A DNA stretch of 64,000 bases. It comes from Mesorhizobium atlanticum. GTDB lineage: Bacteria; Pseudomonadota; Alphaproteobacteria; Rhizobiales; Rhizobiaceae. Below the pieces are notes generated by a model. It was not told the DNA's origin. It ran no database searches and saw only the letters and a list, made by a program, of their open reading frames with translations. The number at the start of each line of letters is the position of its first letter. The first letter of the stretch is position 1. The position numbers and the translations under genes were made by a program. Positions 7,534 to 16,138 of this stretch are shown piece after piece. The stretch is taken from the NCBI RefSeq assembly GCF_003289965.1, contig NZ_QMBQ01000007.1, positions 1 through 64,000 of the forward strand, read 5' to 3'.

Positions 7534-8193
7534 TCATGCTTTTTTGGCGATTTCGACCGGGGGCGCCGCGTCCCTGCCCTTCAGTTCACGATAGTAGGCC
7601 CAAAAAAGCCGCGACGCGACACCCCGCCAGGGGCTCCATGATTCGGCCAGCCGGATAAGCATTTTCTCCGGCGGACGCGGGTCTATGCCGAGCGCATGGC
7701 CGACCGCCGTCTGCAGCGCGACGTCGCGCGCGGGGAACACATCGGGGTGGCCGGCGGCAAACAGCAGGTAGCATTCGGCCGTCCATGGGCCGATGCCGGG
7801 CACGGCCGTCATCGCCGCGATCGCCTCGCCGGCGTCCAGCGTGCACAGGTGATCGAGATCGAGCCCGCCGGCCACCGCTTCAGCAACGGCGAGCAGTCCG
7901 CGCTGCTTCGGCCGCGACAGCCCGGCCTCGCGGAATATGCCCTCGCCGGCAGCCAGGATTGCCTGCGGCGTCAGCGGATCAACCAACTTGACCAGCCGCC
8001 CGAAGATGGCGTCGGCGCTGGCGCGGGAAACCTGCTGCGAAACGATAATCGAGGCCAGGCTTTGAAAGCCTGGCTCCGATAGCCGAAGCGGCACTTCACC
8101 CGCCTTGCCGCGCACCGCCTCCAGCCGTGGATCGATCCGGCAGAGGGCGTCGAGCCCAGCCGCAATGTCGTCGAGCGAGGCGATGCGTTGCAC
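7534..8193 (-). CDS. alkA: DNA-3-methyladenine glycosylase (AlkA-like, HhH-GPD)
   Basis: This 219-residue base-excision repair glycosylase has the helix-hairpin-helix motif VPGIGPWTAECYL followed by the catalytic aspartate in FPARDVALQ, the hallmark of the HhH-GPD superfamily. The segment SIIVSQQVSRASADAIFGRL is the family DNA-entry helix. It lacks the N-terminal domain of E. coli AlkA, as is usual for the short bacterial form. The GTG at 8193 is taken as start because the protein similarity begins with QRIASLDDI; the frame stays open to 8322 but that would overlap the divergent gluQ start. No Ada-type regulator is visible nearby. Confidence 0.85.
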   Translation of the reverse strand: MQRIASLDDIAAGLDALCRIDPRLEAVRGKAGEVPLRLSEPGFQSLASIIVSQQVSRASADAIFGRLVKLVDPLTPQAILAAGEGIFREAGLSRPKQRGLLAVAEAVAGGLDLDHLCTLDAGEAIAAMTAVPGIGPWTAECYLLFAAGHPDVFPARDVALQTAVGHALGIDPRPPEKMLIRLAESWSPWRGVASRLFWAYYRELKGRDAAPPVEIAKKA

Positions 8194-8284
8194 GTTCTTT
8201 GTTCCCAGGGCGCCCGCGAAATGGCAATGGATGGCTAAATACCAACCGGCAAAAGCGCCTTTCAACCCGAATGCCGTCTCCAAG

Positions 8285-9154
8285 ATGACGCTCCTGACAT
8301 TCCGCTTCGCGCCGAGCCCCAACGGCGAACTGCATCTCGGCCATGCCTACTCGGCGCTGCTCAACCAACGGATGTCGGCGCAGGCGGGCGGACGGCTGCT
8401 GCTGCGCATCGAGGATATCGACATCACCCGCTGCACGCCGCAATTCGAGGCCGGCATTTTTCGCGACCTCGACTGGCTGGGATTGCGCTGGGAAGAACCG
8501 GTGCGCCGGCAGTCGGAACATTTTGCCGAATACCGGGTGGTGCTCGACCGGCTGATCGCCGAGGACCTGGTCTATCCGGCCTTCATGAGCCGCGGTGAGA
8601 TCCGTGCCTTCATCGCCGAGAGAGGCGGCCGCGACTGGCCGCGCGATCCCGACGGCGTGCCGCTCTACCCGCCGCTCGACAAGGCCTTGCCGGCCAGGGA
8701 GCGCAAGCGGCGGATCGCTGACAACATGCCCTTTGCCTGGCGGCTCGACGTCGAGGCGGCCATGGCGCGCGTCTCAAGCGCCATGTCATGGGCCGAATTC
8801 ACCGACGAGACGATGTCGGTGACGCGAACCGTCGAAGCGCAACCGCAGGCCTGGGGCGACGTCATCGTCGCCCGCCGCGACATCCCGACCAGCTACCATC
8901 TCGCCGTCGTCGTCGATGACGGGCTGCAGGGCGTTAGCCATGTCGTACGCGGACAGGACCTCTATGCGGCGACCGGCGTGCAGTGCCTGCTGCAGGAACT
9001 GCTCGGCCTGCCCCAGCCGCGCTATTTCCACCACCGCCTGATCCTTGGTCCGGACGGCCGTAAACTATCCAAGAGTTACAAGGACACCGGTCTGGCCGCG
9101 CTTCGCGAGGCGGGCATGTCACCGCAAGACGTCGCGCGGTTGCTCGGGCTTTGA
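8285..9154 (+). CDS. gluQ: Glutamyl-Q tRNA(Asp) synthetase
   Basis: This 289-residue protein is a short paralogue of glutamyl-tRNA synthetase without the anticodon-binding domain, which charges glutamate onto queuosine 34 of tRNA-Asp. The HIGH motif appears as HLGH within APSPNGELHLGH and the KMSKS motif as RKLSKS near residue 260. The zinc-binding cysteines present in the E. coli enzyme are absent here (the segment reads VYPAFMSR), as the only Cys residues are elsewhere. The ATG at 8285 begins exactly at the conserved LTFRFAPSP segment. It is divergent from alkA with about 90 bases between the chosen starts. Confidence 0.9.
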   Translation: MTLLTFRFAPSPNGELHLGHAYSALLNQRMSAQAGGRLLLRIEDIDITRCTPQFEAGIFRDLDWLGLRWEEPVRRQSEHFAEYRVVLDRLIAEDLVYPAFMSRGEIRAFIAERGGRDWPRDPDGVPLYPPLDKALPARERKRRIADNMPFAWRLDVEAAMARVSSAMSWAEFTDETMSVTRTVEAQPQAWGDVIVARRDIPTSYHLAVVVDDGLQGVSHVVRGQDLYAATGVQCLLQELLGLPQPRYFHHRLILGPDGRKLSKSYKDTGLAALREAGMSPQDVARLLGL

Positions 9155-9442
9155 TTACAGACGCGCCATCCCGGCCTTGATCAGCGCCAGCGCGCTTATG
9201 AAGGCAAAGGCGCCGCCCAGCCCCCAGGCAACCGCCAGCTTGAGATCGCTCAAGCTGATGCCATGCTTGTTGGCTATCACCACCGCGGCAAAAAAACCGA
9301 AGATGAACAGCAGCGTGTTGCCGGTCGGGCCGAATCCGCTCTCCCTCATGATCGCGTCGAGCGCCGTGCCGAAGAAGAAGCCGAAGCCGGCGATGACCAA
9401 GAAGGCGAACAACAGCCAGGTCGTGTCGAGATGCAAAAACAT
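9155..9442 (-). CDS. Small hypothetical membrane protein
   Basis: Not assigned to a named family. The 95-residue product from the ATG at 9442 is hydrophobic with about three membrane segments (TWLLFAFLVIAGFGFFFG; NTLLFIFGFFAAVVIA; VAWGLGGAFAFISALAL). The stop lies directly next to the gluQ stop, so the two genes converge with no gap. The frame is open further upstream to 9595, but that part is basic and poorly protein-like. The 155-base gap 9443-9597 should hold divergent promoters for this gene and the exporter at 9598; no clear box was recognised. Confidence 0.6.
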   Translation of the reverse strand: MFLHLDTTWLLFAFLVIAGFGFFFGTALDAIMRESGFGPTGNTLLFIFGFFAAVVIANKHGISLSDLKLAVAWGLGGAFAFISALALIKAGMARL

Positions 9443-9597
9443 GCCTGCCCATGGCGCGCCCACGCGCCATGCCCCTCTTGGCACGGTTTGTTGAATTCGA
9501 TTTAGCTTATGGATCAATCGTTTCGTTTTGCTTGCCGGATTGATCGGCATTAGAGCAATTGCCGTCATCAACCGTTCACCCCGGCAGCCTCCCACCC

Positions 9598-10488
9598 ATG
9601 CAGAGCATCAAGCGGTTCATTCCCGCCTCCTTCGTCGTTCTGTGGGCGACAGGCTTCATCGGCGCGCGCTACGCCATGCCCTGGGCGGAGCCCTTTACCT
9701 TCCTTGCCATCCGCTTCGTGATAGCGGCGATCCTGTTTGCCGGCCTCGCCATGCTGCTCGGCTCACGCAAGGCGACGCGCGACGAGGCGCTGCACGCCAC
9801 GGGGGCGGGCGTCCTCATGCACGGCATCTATCTTGGCGCCGTCTTCTGGGCGATCCACCGGGGCATGCCGGCAGGGTTTTCGGCATTGATCGTCGGCCTG
9901 CAGCCGCTGATCACCGCCGTGCTTGCGGGCAAGTTCCTCGGCGAGGCCATCCTGCCCCGCCATTGGGCCGGGCTCGCTGTCGGGCTTGTGGGCGTCGTCA
10001 TTGTGCTGTGGCCGAAGCTCGGAGCCGTCGGCGGCGGGGTGACCGCGGCAACATTGACCGCCTCGCTCGTCTCGGTGCTCGGCATGAGCGCCGGCACCAT
10101 CTGGCAGAAGCGCTACGCCTCCGGCGGCGATCTGGTGTCGGCGACGATGTGGCAGTATGTCGGCGGCTCCATCGTGATGATCCTGGGCTCGCTCGCCTTC
10201 GAGACCCGCGCCGTCACCGTCAATGGCGAGTTGATCTTTGCCATGGCCTGGCTGGTGCTGGTGCTGTCGGTCGGCGCCATCTTCCTGTTGATGGTGATGA
10301 TCAGGGACGGCGAGATGTCGAAGGTAGCCTCGCTCTTCTACCTGGTGCCCGCCGTGACCGCGGTCATCGCCTGGATGCTTTTCGACGAGCAGCTCAACCT
10401 GCTGCAGATCGCCGGCATGGCGATCGCCACGCTCGGCGTCGCCCTGGCGACGGCGGGGCAGCGAGGGAAAGAGGAACTGAGGAACTGA
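9598..10488 (+). CDS. DMT-superfamily (EamA) transporter
   Basis: This 296-residue protein has ten predicted membrane helices in two EamA repeats. The first begins at about residue 10 (VVLWATGFIGARYAMPWAEP, a typical EamA opening) and the second near residue 150. Such proteins export amino acids, metabolites or drugs; the substrate cannot be read from sequence. The ATG at 9598 is preferred over upstream GTG codons because the conserved helix begins just after it. The last codons (KEELRN) come from the GAGGAACT repeat array that follows, so the C-terminus may have been altered by growth of the repeat. Confidence 0.85.
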   Translation: MQSIKRFIPASFVVLWATGFIGARYAMPWAEPFTFLAIRFVIAAILFAGLAMLLGSRKATRDEALHATGAGVLMHGIYLGAVFWAIHRGMPAGFSALIVGLQPLITAVLAGKFLGEAILPRHWAGLAVGLVGVVIVLWPKLGAVGGGVTAATLTASLVSVLGMSAGTIWQKRYASGGDLVSATMWQYVGGSIVMILGSLAFETRAVTVNGELIFAMAWLVLVLSVGAIFLLMVMIRDGEMSKVASLFYLVPAVTAVIAWMLFDEQLNLLQIAGMAIATLGVALATAGQRGKEELRN

Positions 10489-10571
10489 GGAACTGGAGAA
10501 CTGAAGAAAACACAGCGCCAGTTATTGCCGCCTTTTCCTCAGTTCCTCAGTTCTTCAGTTCCCCAGTTCCC
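10471..10571. repeat. Inverted arrays of a GAGGAACT-type short repeat between convergent genes
   Basis: Left arm 10471-10510 holds about four units of an 8-9 base repeat (GAGGAACT, then AACTGGAG, AACTGAAG). Right arm 10533-10571 is nearly its reverse complement (CTCAGTTC units ending in AGTTCCC). The arms start and end with A4 and T4 near the 22-base loop. The whole can fold into one hairpin of more than 30 pairs, and lies between the converging DMT transporter and YihY genes, so it may act as a two-way terminator. Confidence 0.8.
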
Positions 10572-10580
10572 GCCGCCATC

Positions 10581-11432
10581 TCAGCCGACGCGCGCCCGCG
10601 CCTCCAGATACCGGCTGATCGCGGCATTGAGCTCGCCGCCGAGGATGAAGATCGCCGAGATGATGTAGAGGAAAACCACCGCGATCATGATCGAGGCGAG
10701 CCCCGCATAGGTCGTCACGTAGGACGAGAAATGATCGAGATAGGTGGCGAAGATGGTCGAGCCGGCGAGCCAGGCGATCAGCGTGAAGACGATGCCCGGT
10801 ATGATCGAGACGAAGCGTCGCTTGCCGGCCGGCAGCCAGATATGCACGGAGAACAGCCCAATGACGATGACGGTGGAAGCGACGACGTAACGCCACAGCG
10901 TGATGGTGCCCATATAAGGCTTGATCCATTCGAGATGCGCCTCCGCCAGCCTGGCCAACAGAGGGGCGAACACCAGAAGCACGCTGACGGCCAGGAAGCA
11001 GGCCGTGGCGATCAGCACGAAAATGATGCTTTGCACCCTGCGGTGGATGATGCCGCGCGTTTCGGTGACACGATAGGCACGGTTGAGCGAGGTGCGCAGC
11101 GCCTCGATGCCGTTCGACGCGAAATAGGCGGCAAGCACGACGCCGTAGGTCAAAAGGTCGGTTCGCCTGACGGTGAGAACATTCTGCACCTCGCGCGCGA
11201 TGGGCTTGGCGATCTGCTCCGGCCAGGTGTCGAAGACGAGATGCACCGCCGTATCCGAGAACGCCTGCGCGCCGAGGAAGCTGGCCAGTGTCGTGGCGAA
11301 GATCAGGAACGGAAACAGCGCCATCAGCGAGGTGATGGCGAGATGGCTGGCCATCGCCCAGCCGTCGTCATTGGTGAAATGGCCGATCGCATCGTAGAGC
11401 ACGCGCTTGACGGCGACGATATTCCTGAGCAA
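10581..11432 (-). CDS. YihY/BrkB-family inner membrane protein
   Basis: This 283-residue protein has about six membrane segments and the family layout of YihY (once misnamed ribonuclease BN): an N-terminal HLAITSLMALFPFLIF helix, a long central loop with SLNRAYRV, and the C-terminal LASIMIAVVFLYIISAIFILGGELNAA signature. The family has no agreed function, although a transport-like role has been suggested. The stop is just beyond the GAGGAACT inverted array. Divergent to it is an SDR gene, with about 58 bases between the starts. Confidence 0.85.
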   Translation of the reverse strand: MLRNIVAVKRVLYDAIGHFTNDDGWAMASHLAITSLMALFPFLIFATTLASFLGAQAFSDTAVHLVFDTWPEQIAKPIAREVQNVLTVRRTDLLTYGVVLAAYFASNGIEALRTSLNRAYRVTETRGIIHRRVQSIIFVLIATACFLAVSVLLVFAPLLARLAEAHLEWIKPYMGTITLWRYVVASTVIVIGLFSVHIWLPAGKRRFVSIIPGIVFTLIAWLAGSTIFATYLDHFSSYVTTYAGLASIMIAVVFLYIISAIFILGGELNAAISRYLEARARVG

Positions 11433-11490
11433 GGACCCGCGCTCCGCTCGATTGTGTCGACGCCGCGAATATGGGAAGTGATTGCGGCAA

Positions 11491-12357
11491 ATGGCAACCC
11501 CAGGTCAGACAACGTCCACCGTCGCGAAAGAGTTGCGCACCGTCATCGTCACCGGGGCCTCCTCCGGCATCGGCGCCTATTGCGCGCGGGCGCTGAAGGC
11601 GGAGGGCTGGCGGGTCTTTGCGACGGCGCGCAAGCCGGCAGACATCGCCGTGCTCGAGGCCGACGGCCTGGAGGCCTTCTATCTCGACTATCGTGAGCCC
11701 GAATCCATCGCCGCGCTGGTCGAGGCGGTGCTGGAGCGCACCGGCGGCACGCTTGACGCGCTGTTCAACAACGGCGCCTATGCCCAGCCCGGCGCCGTCG
11801 AGGACCTGCCGGTCGCAGCGTTGCGCGAGCAGTTCGAGGCCAATTTCTTCGGCTGGCACGATCTCACCCGCCGCGTCATGCCGGTCATGCGCCGCCAGGG
11901 GCACGGCCGTCTCGTCCATTGCTCCTCGATCCTCGGACTGGCGCCTGTCCGCTTCCGCGGCGCCTATTCGGCATCCAAGCATGCCATCGAAGGCCTGATG
12001 CTGTGCATGCGCCAGGAACTCGAAGGCAGCGGCATCCACCTCTCACTGATCGAACCTGGACCGGTGACCTCGAAGATCGCCAGCAATGGCTTGTCCTGGT
12101 TTTTGAAGAACATCGACGTCGAGAATTCCGTCCATCGCGCCGACTATCAGGCGCAGCTCGCCCGGCTGCAGGCCGGCGGCAGCGTGTCGAAACTGAAGCC
12201 CGGGCCGGAGATCGTCCACAAGGCGCTCCGCCACGCGCTTCTGTCACAGCGCCCGCGCCCGCACTATGTGGTAACGGTGCCGGCCAGGATCGGCGCAGCA
12301 CTCAAACGCATCCTGCCGGCATCCCTGCTCTACCGCCTGCTTGCCAGGCGCGCCTGA
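11491..12357 (+). CDS. Short-chain dehydrogenase/reductase
   Basis: This 288-residue classical SDR has the cofactor motif TGASSGIG at residues 21-28, the FNNGAYAQPG stretch in the NNAG position (the NNAG Ala is Gly here), and the catalytic Tyr/Lys in GAYSASKHAIEG with Ser in CSSILGL. The arginine-rich segment TARKPADI after beta-2 suggests NADP(H). Substrate unknown. The ATG at 11491 is favoured over TTG 11482. The following HIG1-type gene starts 25 bases later and may be co-transcribed. Confidence 0.85.
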   Translation: MATPGQTTSTVAKELRTVIVTGASSGIGAYCARALKAEGWRVFATARKPADIAVLEADGLEAFYLDYREPESIAALVEAVLERTGGTLDALFNNGAYAQPGAVEDLPVAALREQFEANFFGWHDLTRRVMPVMRRQGHGRLVHCSSILGLAPVRFRGAYSASKHAIEGLMLCMRQELEGSGIHLSLIEPGPVTSKIASNGLSWFLKNIDVENSVHRADYQAQLARLQAGGSVSKLKPGPEIVHKALRHALLSQRPRPHYVVTVPARIGAALKRILPASLLYRLLARRA

Positions 12358-12382
12358 CTGAAACTGAACCGGAGCCAGCCAG

Positions 12383-12574
12383 ATGGTCATCCTCTTGAAG
12401 ATACTCGCCGTCATCGCGATGGCGGCCGTGCTGATCGTTCTGGTCCGCGGCCTGATCAACATGATGCGTGGTGGCTCCGGCGTCACCTCGAACAAGCTGA
12501 TGCAGGCCCGCGTCATGCTGCAGGCCGTTGCCTTGGCGCTGCTGTTGCTGGTGGTCTATTTCACGCGCAAATAG
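12383..12574 (+). CDS. HIG1-domain-like twin-transmembrane protein
   Basis: This 63-residue protein has two hydrophobic helices (residues 4-26 and 45-60) joined by a short basic loop containing NMMRGGSG and ending in YFTRK. This matches the small alphaproteobacterial HIG_1_N proteins, related to hypoxia-induced factors that associate with cytochrome oxidase in mitochondria. A link to respiratory complexes is inferred from the family only. Confidence 0.75.
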   Translation: MVILLKILAVIAMAAVLIVLVRGLINMMRGGSGVTSNKLMQARVMLQAVALALLLLVVYFTRK

Positions 12575-12581
12575 CGCGGTC

Positions 12582-12623
12582 GGGCAATTCCAGGAAGATG
12601 CGGTTTTCCGCCCGGAATTGCGT
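12582..12623. repeat. Family A intergenic palindrome, copy 2
   Basis: Arms GGGCAATTCC and GGAATTGCG around AGATGCGGTTTTCCGCCC; slightly shorter than the other copies. It lies between the HIG1-type gene and the adenosyltransferase gene, and would form a hairpin in a shared transcript. Confidence 0.75.
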
Positions 12624-12649
12624 AAGAAGTCGCTCGAGAGGGGAACGGC

Positions 12650-13231
12650 GTGGTCAAGCTCAACAAGATCTATACCCGCACCGGCGATGACGGCACCACC
12701 GGGCTCGGCACCGGCGAGCGGCGGCTGAAATCCGACCTGCGCGTCGATGCCTATGGCACCGTCGACGAGGCCAATGCCTGCATCGGCATGGCTCGCATCC
12801 ATACCGCTGGCGATCATCCCTTAATTGACGCCATGCTGTCGCGCATCCAGAACGATCTGTTCGATCTGGGGGCCGACCTTGCCGTGCCCGACGACGGCAA
12901 GCCGCTGGACTACGAGCCGCTGCGTATCGTCGCCGCCCAGACCAGCCGCGTCGAACAGGACATCGACCTCCTCAACAAGGAACTGCAGCCGCTGAAATCC
13001 TTCGTGCTGAACGGCGGCACGCCTGCCGCCGCCGCGCTCCATCTGGCCCGCACCGTGGCGCGCCGGGCCGAGCGCCTGATGGTGGCGCTGGCGCAGGATC
13101 CGGCCGAGCATGTCAACCGCGAGGCGCTCAAATACATCAACCGCGTCTCGGATTTCCTGTTCGTCGCCGCCCGTGCCGTCAATGACAATGGAAAGGCCGA
13201 CGTGCTATGGGTTCCCGGCAAGAACCGCTGA
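12650..13231 (+). CDS. Cob(I)yrinic acid a,c-diamide adenosyltransferase (PduO type)
   Basis: This 193-residue enzyme transfers the adenosyl group of ATP to cob(I)alamin, giving adenosylcobalamin. PduO-type motifs are clear: YTRTGDDGTTGLG at residues 8-20 (ATP phosphate loop), RVDAYGTVDEANACIG (37-52) and the C-terminal GGTPAAAALHLARTVARRAER helix that binds ATP and the corrin. The GTG start at 12650 has GAGAGGGGAA upstream. No cobalamin riboswitch is recognisable in the short leader. No cobalamin synthesis genes are adjacent, so it probably serves assimilation or local cofactor repair. Confidence 0.9.
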   Translation: MVKLNKIYTRTGDDGTTGLGTGERRLKSDLRVDAYGTVDEANACIGMARIHTAGDHPLIDAMLSRIQNDLFDLGADLAVPDDGKPLDYEPLRIVAAQTSRVEQDIDLLNKELQPLKSFVLNGGTPAAAALHLARTVARRAERLMVALAQDPAEHVNREALKYINRVSDFLFVAARAVNDNGKADVLWVPGKNR

Positions 13232-13264
13232 ATGAACCGCTGAATTCGGGGGCGGGAGGGTCCG

Positions 13265-14074
13265 ATGTTCATCCCGCTTTACGACACCAACAGGCTGCGC
13301 CACATCCGCCTGCAATATGTCACCATCGGTCTGATCGTGGCGAATGCGCTGGTCTATCTGGCGACCACGCTTGGCGGTGAGAACTTCACCAATGCCGCGG
13401 TTCTCGGTCTCGGCTTCATCCCCTCGGTGGTCCACGACAAGGTCGAGCTGTCGCCTGAATTCGTCGTCATCCCCGAAAGCCTCAGCTACCTCACCTATTC
13501 CTTCCTGCACGCCGACATTTTCCATCTCGGCGGCAACATGCTGTTCCTGTGGGTGTTCGGCGACAATGTCGAGGATGCGCTCGGCCACATACGCTACCTG
13601 ATCTTCTACCTCGCCTGCGCGGTCGCCGGCGCTTTCTTCCAAGGGCTGGTGGCCTGGGATTCGCAGGTGCCGCTGATCGGCGCCTCCGGCGCCATTGCCG
13701 GCGTCGTCACAGCCTATTTGATTCTCTACCCTCGCGTGAAAGTCTGGGTTCTGGCCTTTGCCCGCATCCCCTTGCGCATTCCGGCCTTCATCCCGCTGAT
13801 CCTCTGGATCCTTTTCCAGATCGTGATGTTTGCCGCCGGCGGCGAGGACCAGATTTCCTGGGCCTGCCATATCGGCGGCATCATCGCCGGATCGGTCCTG
13901 GTCCTGGTGCTGCGCAGCCGCGGCGTGCCGCTGCTGGCCGGTACCGACGGCGAGCCGGACCCGACGCCGAACATCCAGCAGCCGCCCGTCCCCGTCGAGC
14001 CCGCCGCGAGCGACGGCACTCCGGCGCAGCCGGCGCCGCAATGGGGCCGTGGAGCAGCGACACCTCGCGACTGA
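13265..14074 (+). CDS. Rhomboid-family intramembrane serine protease
   Basis: This 269-residue, multi-helix membrane protein has the rhomboid catalytic dyad: Ser141 in GASGAIAG and His202 in CHIGG. The HADIFHLGGNMLFLWVFGDNVED segment is the family helix 2 with the two His and the Asn of the oxyanion region. The C-terminal about 50 residues are Pro/Ala rich and disordered. It cleaves membrane-embedded substrates, which are unknown here. It follows the adenosyltransferase by 33 bases and may share its transcript. Confidence 0.9.
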   Translation: MFIPLYDTNRLRHIRLQYVTIGLIVANALVYLATTLGGENFTNAAVLGLGFIPSVVHDKVELSPEFVVIPESLSYLTYSFLHADIFHLGGNMLFLWVFGDNVEDALGHIRYLIFYLACAVAGAFFQGLVAWDSQVPLIGASGAIAGVVTAYLILYPRVKVWVLAFARIPLRIPAFIPLILWILFQIVMFAAGGEDQISWACHIGGIIAGSVLVLVLRSRGVPLLAGTDGEPDPTPNIQQPPVPVEPAASDGTPAQPAPQWGRGAATPRD

Positions 14075-14236
14075 ACCGATTTGGGTGCGTCGTGGGATAT
14101 TGACGCGCGGATTTGCCGCCACTACGGAAACGGCACCGCTGGGCGGATATTCCGCCCGTAATGTCGGCTTTCGACAACTCTGACAGGGTGTACGCTGCTA
14201 TAGCGCCCCGACTATCTCAGGAGAGGTGACAGGAAA

Positions 14237-14986
14237 ATGAAGATCCTTGTGCCCGTGAAGCGGGTTGTGGATGCCAACGTCAAGGTCCGGGTGAAAGCCG
14301 ACGGATTGGGCGTCGAGCTTGCCAACGTCAAGATGGCGATGAACCCGTTCGACGAGATCGCGGTCGAGGAAGCGATCCGCATCAAGGAAGCCGGCAAGGC
14401 GGAAGAGATCATCGTCGTCTCTGTCGGCCCGCAGCAGGCGCAGGAAACGCTGCGCACCGCGCTCGCCATGGGCGCCGACCGGGCCATCCTGGTCAAGACC
14501 GACGAGCAGACCGAGCCGCTGGGCGTCGCCAAGGTGCTGAAGGGCGTGGTCGAGGCGGAGAAGCCCGGCCTCGTCATCCTCGGCAAGCAGGCGATCGACG
14601 ACGATTCCAACCAGACCGGCCAGATGCTGGCCGCACTCCTCGGCTGGTCGCAGGGCACCTTCGCCTCCAAGATCGAGCTTGCCGGCGACAAGGCCAAGGT
14701 GACGCGTGAAGTCGACGGCGGCCTGCAGACGGTCGAGCTGAAGATGCCGGCGATCGTCACCGCCGACCTTCGCCTCAACCAGCCGCGCTATGCCTCGCTG
14801 CCCAACATCATGAAGGCCAAGAAGAAGCCGCTCGACGAGAAGAGCCCGGCCGACTACGGCGCCGACGTCAAGCCGCGCCTCAAGGTGATCAAGACCGAAG
14901 AGCCGGGCGGCCGCAAGGCGGGCGTCAAGGTGAAGTCGGTGGCCGAGCTCGTCGAGAAGCTCAAGAACGAAGCCGGCGTGCTCTAA
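14237..14986 (+). CDS. etfB: Electron transfer flavoprotein, beta subunit
   Basis: This 249-residue protein is the AMP-binding small subunit of ETF, which carries electrons from acyl-CoA and other flavin dehydrogenases to ETF:ubiquinone oxidoreductase. It starts with the typical MKILVPVKRVVDANVKVRVK and contains the family signature around residues 160-180 (VTREVDGGLQTVELKMPAIVTADLRLN). AGGAGAGG lies upstream of the ATG. etfA follows after 23 bases. The 160-base gap before it should carry the promoter; a TATAGC-like -10 near 14200 is possible but weak. Confidence 0.95.
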   Translation: MKILVPVKRVVDANVKVRVKADGLGVELANVKMAMNPFDEIAVEEAIRIKEAGKAEEIIVVSVGPQQAQETLRTALAMGADRAILVKTDEQTEPLGVAKVLKGVVEAEKPGLVILGKQAIDDDSNQTGQMLAALLGWSQGTFASKIELAGDKAKVTREVDGGLQTVELKMPAIVTADLRLNQPRYASLPNIMKAKKKPLDEKSPADYGADVKPRLKVIKTEEPGGRKAGVKVKSVAELVEKLKNEAGVL

Positions 14987-15009
14987 GCGGTCAGGAAAGG
15001 ACAAAGAAA

Positions 15010-15939
15010 ATGGCAATTCTCCTCATCGCCGAACACGACAATGCGAGCCTTTCCGACCAGACCGCCAAGGCGCTGTCGGCGGCCTTGCAGATTGGCGCGG
15101 AAGTCGACGTGCTGGTCGCCGGCAAGGGCGCCAAGGGCGCTGCCGACGCCGCCGCCAAGCTGAAGGGCGTGCGCAAGGTGCTGCTCGCCGAGGCCGACGA
15201 GCTTGCCGAGCGTCTCGCCGAGCCGACGGCGGCTCTCGTGGTGTCGCTTGCCGGTGGTTACGACACGATCATCGCGCCGGCGACCTCCGCCGGCAAGAAC
15301 ATCGCGCCGCGCGTGGCAGCACTCCTCGACGTCGCCCAGGTGTCGGAAATCATCGAAGTGGTCTCGCCGGACACCTTCAAGCGGCCGATCTATGCCGGCA
15401 ACGCCATCCAGACTGTCCAGTCCACCGACGCCAAGAAGGTCATCACGGTGCGCACCGCCTCCTTCGCGGCAGCGCCGGAAGCTGGCTCCGCCCCGGTCGA
15501 GACGGTCGGCGCCGCCGCCAACCCCGGCCTGTCGTCTTTCGTCGAGAACAAGCTTTCGGAGAACGACCGTCCGGAACTGACCTCGGCCAAGATCATCATC
15601 TCGGGCGGCCGCGCGCTCGGCTCCTCGGAGAAGTTCCAGGAAGTCATCCTGCCGGTTGCCGACAAGCTCGGCGCGGCCGTGGGCGCCTCGCGCGCCGCTG
15701 TCGACGCCGGCTACGCGCCGAACGACTGGCAGGTCGGCCAGACCGGCAAGGTGGTCGCGCCCGACCTCTACATCGCCGTCGGCATTTCCGGCGCCATCCA
15801 GCACCTCGCCGGCATGAAGGACTCGAAGGTCATCGTCGCCATCAACAAGGACGAGGAGGCGCCGATCTTCCAGGTTGCCGACTACGGCCTGGTCGGCGAT
15901 CTCTTCGTCATCCTGCCGGAGCTGCAAAAGGCACTTTGA
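15010..15939 (+). CDS. etfA: Electron transfer flavoprotein, alpha subunit
   Basis: This 309-residue FAD-binding subunit carries the C-terminal ETF-alpha signature: SGGRALGSSEKF, then GASRAAVDAGYAPNDWQVGQTGK and LYIAVGISGAIQHLAGMKDS. The N-terminal domain is the usual Rossmann-like half that packs against EtfB. AGGAAAGG lies before the start. A strong terminator follows at 15968, separating it from the dehydrogenase gene; the three genes act in the same fatty-acid/polyhydroxybutyrate chemistry. Confidence 0.95.
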   Translation: MAILLIAEHDNASLSDQTAKALSAALQIGAEVDVLVAGKGAKGAADAAAKLKGVRKVLLAEADELAERLAEPTAALVVSLAGGYDTIIAPATSAGKNIAPRVAALLDVAQVSEIIEVVSPDTFKRPIYAGNAIQTVQSTDAKKVITVRTASFAAAPEAGSAPVETVGAAANPGLSSFVENKLSENDRPELTSAKIIISGGRALGSSEKFQEVILPVADKLGAAVGASRAAVDAGYAPNDWQVGQTGKVVAPDLYIAVGISGAIQHLAGMKDSKVIVAINKDEEAPIFQVADYGLVGDLFVILPELQKAL

Positions 15940-15967
15940 CGCCGTCCGTTCCGGCATATTAAAATCC

Positions 15968-16008
15968 AAAGGGTGGGGTAGACGAAGTCGCCCCGCCCTT
16001 TTAGTTTG
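15968..16008 (+). terminator. Intrinsic terminator after etfBA
   Basis: Stem AAAGGGTGGGG (15968-15978) pairs with CCCCGCCCTTT (15991-16001) with one mismatch, followed by a T-rich tract. It closes the etfBA transcript; the downstream dehydrogenase gene then needs its own promoter in 16010-16138. Confidence 0.85.
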
Positions 16009-16138
16009 CACTGCACAAAAAGCGGGCCATCAAGGCCCGAAGCCAATCCGGCGTTCGCATCCGGATTGCGGGAAACAAACAAGCAGGAGCGTCTTTGTAC
16101 TTCAAGGAAGTGCAGGCGTTCCGGACGGGATCGGGGTC

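Noticed and set aside
10471..10571. Possible CRISPR array
   Set aside because: Units are 8-9 bases with no spacers and occur in inverted orientation.
9528..11696. 722-codon + strand frame across the DMT transporter and yihY
   Set aside because: It passes through a different frame of the transporter, the repeat array and antisense yihY; Arg/Gly-rich nonsense.
12575..12649. Possible cobalamin riboswitch before the adenosyltransferase gene
   Set aside because: The gap is only 75 bases, contains a family A palindrome and lacks a B12-box-like sequence.
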